Below are positions 5,394 through 8,213 of a stretch of 8,213 nt of DNA, piece after piece; positions within the stretch are counted from its first letter, which is position 1; each line of letters begins with the position of its first letter. Below the pieces are notes generated by a model. The model saw only the letters and a program-made list of their open reading frames with translations, did no database searches and had not been told where the DNA came from. Source of the stretch: Actinomycetota bacterium (GTDB lineage: Bacteria; Actinomycetota; Actinomycetes; Actinomycetales; Cellulomonadaceae); the NCBI GenBank assembly GCA_018898235.1, contig JAHIJU010000501.1, forward strand, positions 1-8,213, written 5' to 3'. The position numbers and the translations under genes are program-made.

Positions 5394-5446
5394 CTGGTCT
5401 GTCTTTCGCGCATCACTGGACTAACTGGTCTTGAACTCACTAGGGT
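5394..5446 (+). promoter_or_regulatory. ABC operon promoter with CTGGTCT repeats
   Basis: CTGGTCT occurs at 5394-5400 and again at 5425-5431, 31 bases apart, about three helical turns. A variant, ACTGGACTA, is at 5415-5423. A possible promoter consists of TGGACT (5417-5422, four of six matches to -35) and TAGGGT (5441-5446) with an 18-base spacer, placing the start near 5453 and a leader of about 75 bases. The second CTGGTCT lies between the two boxes, a position suited to repression. The repeats share CTGGT with the operator candidate at the regulator's promoter. Confidence 0.45.
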
Positions 5447-5480
5447 CGTCGACATCGGGAGTCGGCACCCCCGCGTACTC

Positions 5481-5498
5481 CGAGGCGATGGCGCCTCG
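5481..5498 (+). promoter_or_regulatory. Leader hairpin before the binding-protein gene
   Basis: CGAGGCG (5481-5487) and CGCCTCG (5492-5498) form a perfect seven-pair stem with a four-base ATGG loop in the predicted 5' leader, 20 bases before the ribosome binding site GGAG (5518-5521). It could stabilise the mRNA 5' end or affect initiation. It is too simple to name as a riboswitch. Confidence 0.35.
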
Positions 5499-5528
5499 CG
5501 CACCGACCCGAAGACATGGAGCCTCACC

Positions 5529-6893
5529 ATGCACATCACCGACATGCGACGCGCCGCGGTCGCGGGTGCGTTCGCAGCGCTCGCCCTCGCGGCCTCCGCC
5601 GCCTGCACCCCGGGCGGCAGCTCCGCCTCCTCGACCACCGCGGCGTCCGACGTCTCGACCGACGTCGCCGCGGCCGGCAACGTGACGATCAAGGTCTCCG
5701 ACTTCTGGGGCTCGGCCGAGGGCGAGTGGATGACCTCCCTCATCGCAGGCTTCGAGGCGAAGTACCCCAACGTCACCATCGACCGCACCCAGGAGGACTG
5801 GTCGCAGCTGCTGACCACCCTGAACCTGCAGCTCACCGACGCCGACGGCCCGTGCATCGCCAGCGCGAACAACGGCTGGGCGTCCCTGGGCACCCTCGCC
5901 AAGGGTGGTCTCGTCCGCAACCTGGACGACTACTCCAAGGCCTACGGCTGGGACAGCCTCATCCCGGCGACCATCGCCCGGCAGAACGAGTTCACCACCG
6001 ACTTCGCCACCATCGGCTCCGGGTCGCTGTTCGCCACCCCCGTCGCGCGGGTCTCGATGATCGGCCTGTACTACAACGTCGACAAGCTCAAGGCCCTCGG
6101 CCTGAAGCCGCCGAGCACGCTCGCCGAGCTGGAGTCCGCGGCGACGAAGGCCAAGGCAGCGGGTCAGATCCCCTTCGCCTACGGCAGCCAGGACGGCGGC
6201 AGCGCCATCCTGCTCGGACTGCAGGCGCTGTACGGCACGGCCGACTCGATCAACGACTACGTCTACGGCGACACCGCCGTGAGCGCGAAGGACACCGGCC
6301 TGCTCGACGCGTCGAAGGAGCTGAAGACCTGGGCCGACAACGGGTGGCTCACCCCCGGGTTCGAAGGTGTGGACTACAACACCGCGGTCGCCAACTTCGT
6401 CGGCGGCGACGGCGTGTTCCGCTTCGAGTACACCGGCTCGCTCGGACTGAGCGCCGACCAGCAGTCGAAGTTCGGCTACATCCAGCTGCCGCAGGTCGCC
6501 GACTCCGCGACGACGGTCGGCGTCGGTGCGGCGCCGGGCGCCATGGTCATCTCCGCCGCCTGCACCCATCCCGACGTGGCCGCCGCGTTCCTCGACTACC
6601 TCATGTCCACCCAGGCCGCCCAGACCGCCGTCGACCACGGGATGATCCCGCTGCTGCACTCCGACGTCACGGTCCCGGCCAGCATGGGCACGCTCAGCAG
6701 CGAGGCGGCCGGCGCAGCCGCGGTCGGTGCCAGCGACGGCTTCGTGCCGTACTTCGACTGGTCGTCGACCACCATGCTGGACACGATCACGGCCCAGATG
6801 CAGCAGATGTACGCCGGCAAGACCACCCCTGAGCAGCTGGTCGACGCCGTCGACGCCGACCGCAAGACCGGCCTCGCCGGGCGCGCGGGCTGA
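5529..6893 (+). CDS. Sugar ABC transporter substrate-binding lipoprotein
   Basis: A 454-residue extracellular solute-binding protein of family 1 (MalE-like), expected to capture a sugar or oligosaccharide outside the membrane and deliver it to the permeases that follow. Residues 1-26 are a lipoprotein signal with basic start (MRR), hydrophobic run and ASAAC lipobox; C26 would be lipidated, though serine at -3 is less usual than leucine. A Ser/Thr/Ala-rich linker (27-50) precedes the mature fold, with VTIKVSDFWGSAEGEWM (52-68) and the FEAKYPNVTI strand typical of the family. Aromatic residues that could stack on sugars include W60, W91, W117, Y181 and W411. C109 and C345 might form a disulfide. 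The start ATG at 5529 has GGAG seven bases upstream; the in-frame ATG at 5337 lies inside the divergent regulator gene and is rejected. The sugar is not identifiable; the neighbouring HutC-type regulator suggests a phosphorylated sugar effector. Confidence 0.92.
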   Translation: MHITDMRRAAVAGAFAALALAASAACTPGGSSASSTTAASDVSTDVAAAGNVTIKVSDFWGSAEGEWMTSLIAGFEAKYPNVTIDRTQEDWSQLLTTLNLQLTDADGPCIASANNGWASLGTLAKGGLVRNLDDYSKAYGWDSLIPATIARQNEFTTDFATIGSGSLFATPVARVSMIGLYYNVDKLKALGLKPPSTLAELESAATKAKAAGQIPFAYGSQDGGSAILLGLQALYGTADSINDYVYGDTAVSAKDTGLLDASKELKTWADNGWLTPGFEGVDYNTAVANFVGGDGVFRFEYTGSLGLSADQQSKFGYIQLPQVADSATTVGVGAAPGAMVISAACTHPDVAAAFLDYLMSTQAAQTAVDHGMIPLLHSDVTVPASMGTLSSEAAGAAAVGASDGFVPYFDWSSTTMLDTITAQMQQMYAGKTTPEQLVDAVDADRKTGLAGRAG

Positions 6894-6894
6894 C

Positions 6895-7842
6895 ATGCCC
6901 GGACCCGGCAACGACGTCGTGCGAGGCGCTTCCCTCGTCGATCGCACGACGCCCGCCCACCGGGTGCGCGCCCGCTCCTTGCGAGCGCGCGCCCGGTGGA
7001 CCGGGCTGGCCTTCGCGGCGCCGCCGCTGGCCCTCTACGGCTTCGTGGTCCTCTGGCCGCTGCTCCAGTCGGTGCAGTACTCGTTCTTCGACTGGGACGG
7101 TGTCTCGCAGGCCACCTGGGTAGGGCTGAAGAACTACACCGGCTTCCTCACCGACCCCGTGCTGCGTTCCAGCCTCGGGCACGTGCTCGTGCTCATCGTG
7201 TTCTTCTCGTTGCTGCCGATCGCGCTCGGGTTGCTGTCCGCCGCGATGCTCACCCGGGCCCGGCAGCCGGGGATGGGTCTGTTCCGCTGGATCTTCTTCC
7301 TGCCGCAGGTGCTCACCTCGGTCGTCGTCGCCCTCATGTTCAAGCGGATCTACTCCTCCGAAGGCTCGCTCAACACCCTGCTCGACGCGATCGGGCTCGG
7401 CGGGCTGACCAGGGCGTGGCTGGCCGACTTCACCTGGGCGCTGCCGGCGCTCGGCCTGATCGGCACCTGGGTGACCTTCGGGTTCTGCATGGTGCTGTTC
7501 ATCTCCGGCACCTCCGCGATCCCCGACGAGCTCTACGAGGCGGCCCGGGTCGACGGCGCCGGTGCGGTGCGGGAGTTCTTCGCCGTCACGCTGCCCGGGC
7601 TGCGCGGCCAGATCGGTGTCGCGCTCACCCTCACCATCACGGCCGCGCTGCGCACCTTCGACCTGGTGTGGGTCACCACCCGGGGCGGGCCCGGCACCTC
7701 GACCATGACCCCGGCCGTGCTGCTGTACCGGGCGGCCTTCCAGAACCCCGACGTCGGCAGGGCGGCTGCCATCGGAGTCGTGATGGCCGTCGTGTGCCTG
7801 CTCATCGCGCTGGCCATCACCCGGATCACGGAGAAGGACTGA
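6895..7842 (+). CDS. Sugar ABC transporter permease, MalF type
   Basis: A 315-residue inner-membrane permease with about six membrane helices: roughly 36-62, 95-120, 129-150, 182-206, 237-258 and 288-309. The WPLLQSVQYSFFDWDG segment after helix 1 is typical of MalF/UgpA-like subunits. The cytoplasmic EAA loop that contacts the ATPase is clear at 215-234 (EAARVDGAGA to TLP). The ATG at 6895 lies one base after the binding-protein stop, without a strong ribosome binding site, so translation is probably coupled. In-frame GTG codons at 6919 and 6964 could be alternative starts, because residues 1-34 are arginine-rich and lie in two strong inverted repeats (6915-6999) that may restrict translation. 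It pairs with the MalG-type permease that follows. Confidence 0.93.
   Translation: MPGPGNDVVRGASLVDRTTPAHRVRARSLRARARWTGLAFAAPPLALYGFVVLWPLLQSVQYSFFDWDGVSQATWVGLKNYTGFLTDPVLRSSLGHVLVLIVFFSLLPIALGLLSAAMLTRARQPGMGLFRWIFFLPQVLTSVVVALMFKRIYSSEGSLNTLLDAIGLGGLTRAWLADFTWALPALGLIGTWVTFGFCMVLFISGTSAIPDELYEAARVDGAGAVREFFAVTLPGLRGQIGVALTLTITAALRTFDLVWVTTRGGPGTSTMTPAVLLYRAAFQNPDVGRAAAIGVVMAVVCLLIALAITRITEKD
6915..6999 (+). repeat. Two tandem strong inverted repeats at the binding-protein/permease junction
   Basis: The first is CGTCGTGCGA (6915-6924) with TCGCACGACG (6942-6951), ten perfect pairs and a 17-base loop. The second is 6957-6971 with 6985-6999, fifteen pairs with a single T-G wobble and a 13-base loop (5' arm begins CCACCGGG, 3' arm ends CCCGGTGG). 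The first begins 21 bases after the binding-protein stop codon. Similar structures between binding-protein and permease genes elsewhere (for example malE-malF) protect upstream mRNA and reduce permease output. These lie within permease codons about 7-35, so they may also hinder ribosomes. Confidence 0.6.
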
Positions 7843-8213
7843 TGCGCGCCTCCCGCACCGAGCAGGTAGCCAACTACGTCGTGCTCGTCGTCATCTCGCT
7901 CGTCGTGCTGTGGCCCGCGGCCACCTTCGTGCTCGCGGCACTCAGCTCGGACCGCGCCGGACGGCCCGGGGGCGTGCACTGGGACAACTTCGTGACGGCC
8001 TGGCAGCAGGCCGACTTCTCGCGGGCCATGACCGTCTCGATCACCATCGCCGTCGCCGCGTCGATCGGTCAGGTGCTGCTCGCGGTCCTCGGCGGCTACG
8101 GCTTCGGCGTGCTCGGCGTGGCGGGGCAGAAGGTGCTGTTCCCGGTCGTCCTGCTCGGGCTGATGATCTCGCTCGAGGCGATCATCGTGCCGCTGTACTA
8201 CCAGTTCCGGTCG
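7842..8213 (+). CDS. Sugar ABC transporter permease, MalG type (partial, 3' end outside window)
   Basis: The first 124 residues of a second permease, open to the window edge. The start ATG (7842-7844) overlaps the stop codon of the first permease by one base (TGATG) and is preceded by GGAGAAGGA, a good ribosome binding site, so the two are translationally coupled. Helix 1 is at about 11-34 (NYVVLVVISLVVLWPAATFV), an extracytoplasmic loop contains VHWDNFVTAWQQADFSRAM (45-63), and helices follow at about 64-92 and 97-118. The LLGLMISLEAIIVPLYYQF segment is the MalG/UgpE-like signature before the EAA loop, which lies beyond the window. Genes for catabolic enzymes may follow; an ATPase gene is not seen and is often encoded elsewhere (MsmK type) for these transporters. 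Confidence 0.92.
   Translation, partial: MRASRTEQVANYVVLVVISLVVLWPAATFVLAALSSDRAGRPGGVHWDNFVTAWQQADFSRAMTVSITIAVAASIGQVLLAVLGGYGFGVLGVAGQKVLFPVVLLGLMISLEAIIVPLYYQFRS

Noticed and set aside
5337..5528. N-terminal extension of the binding protein from ATG 5337
   Set aside because: It would overlap the divergent regulator gene and bury the lipoprotein signal peptide 64 residues inside the protein.
5421..6947. 508-codon minus-strand open frame opposite the binding-protein gene
   Set aside because: The plus strand encodes a clear lipoprotein with signal peptide and ribosome binding site; the antisense product is compositionally biased with no motif.

Overview
The window is GC-rich DNA whose genes, codon bias and families point to a motile actinobacterium, most likely Micrococcales of the Cellulomonas type. 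The pointers are an Lsr2-family protein, a chemoreceptor with a flagellar-type promoter, a HutC/GntR regulator beside a carbohydrate ABC operon, and several apparently leaderless genes. The genus is an inference from style, not a match to a named genome.

Left end (1-460): a small hypothetical gene on the minus strand, then a 37-base 3' half of a tRNA gene, probably tRNA-Lys. It begins exactly after the anticodon and lacks the 5' half. A strong hairpin terminator follows directly. This is the usual scar of a tyrosine-recombinase element integrated in a tRNA gene, so bases 1 to about 372 are probably the end of an integrated element and the sequence from 373 onward is the older chromosome.

470-1610: a type I methionine aminopeptidase gene (minus) diverges from a small XRE-type regulator gene (plus). 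They share a 64-base region with three ACTAT-type repeats.

1611-3431: a methyl-accepting chemotaxis protein with all standard parts, preceded by a CTCA-N16-GCCGAT element resembling flagellar sigma (FliA-type) promoters and followed by a hairpin terminator.

3432-4556: a class I SAM-dependent methyltransferase, probably translated from a leaderless mRNA, convergent with a 67-residue Lsr2-like protein that has only the N-terminal oligomerisation domain. It lacks the DNA-binding half and could act as an Lsr2 antagonist, like H-NS truncations in enterobacteria.

4628-8213: a HutC-type GntR regulator gene (minus) diverges from a sugar ABC operon (plus): lipoprotein-binding protein, MalF-type permease, and MalG-type permease cut by the window end. 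CTGGT-type repeats in the shared promoter region are candidate operators; one overlaps the regulator's own -10 box. Two strong tandem inverted repeats lie just after the binding-protein stop codon, inside the first permease gene, where they could lower permease expression. No ATPase gene is present, so the transporter probably uses one encoded elsewhere.

No CRISPR array, insertion sequence, rRNA or complete tRNA was seen. No intact new multi-gene system is evident. The most unusual items are the N-domain-only Lsr2, the tRNA attachment scar, the intra-operon hairpins and the flagellar-type promoter.
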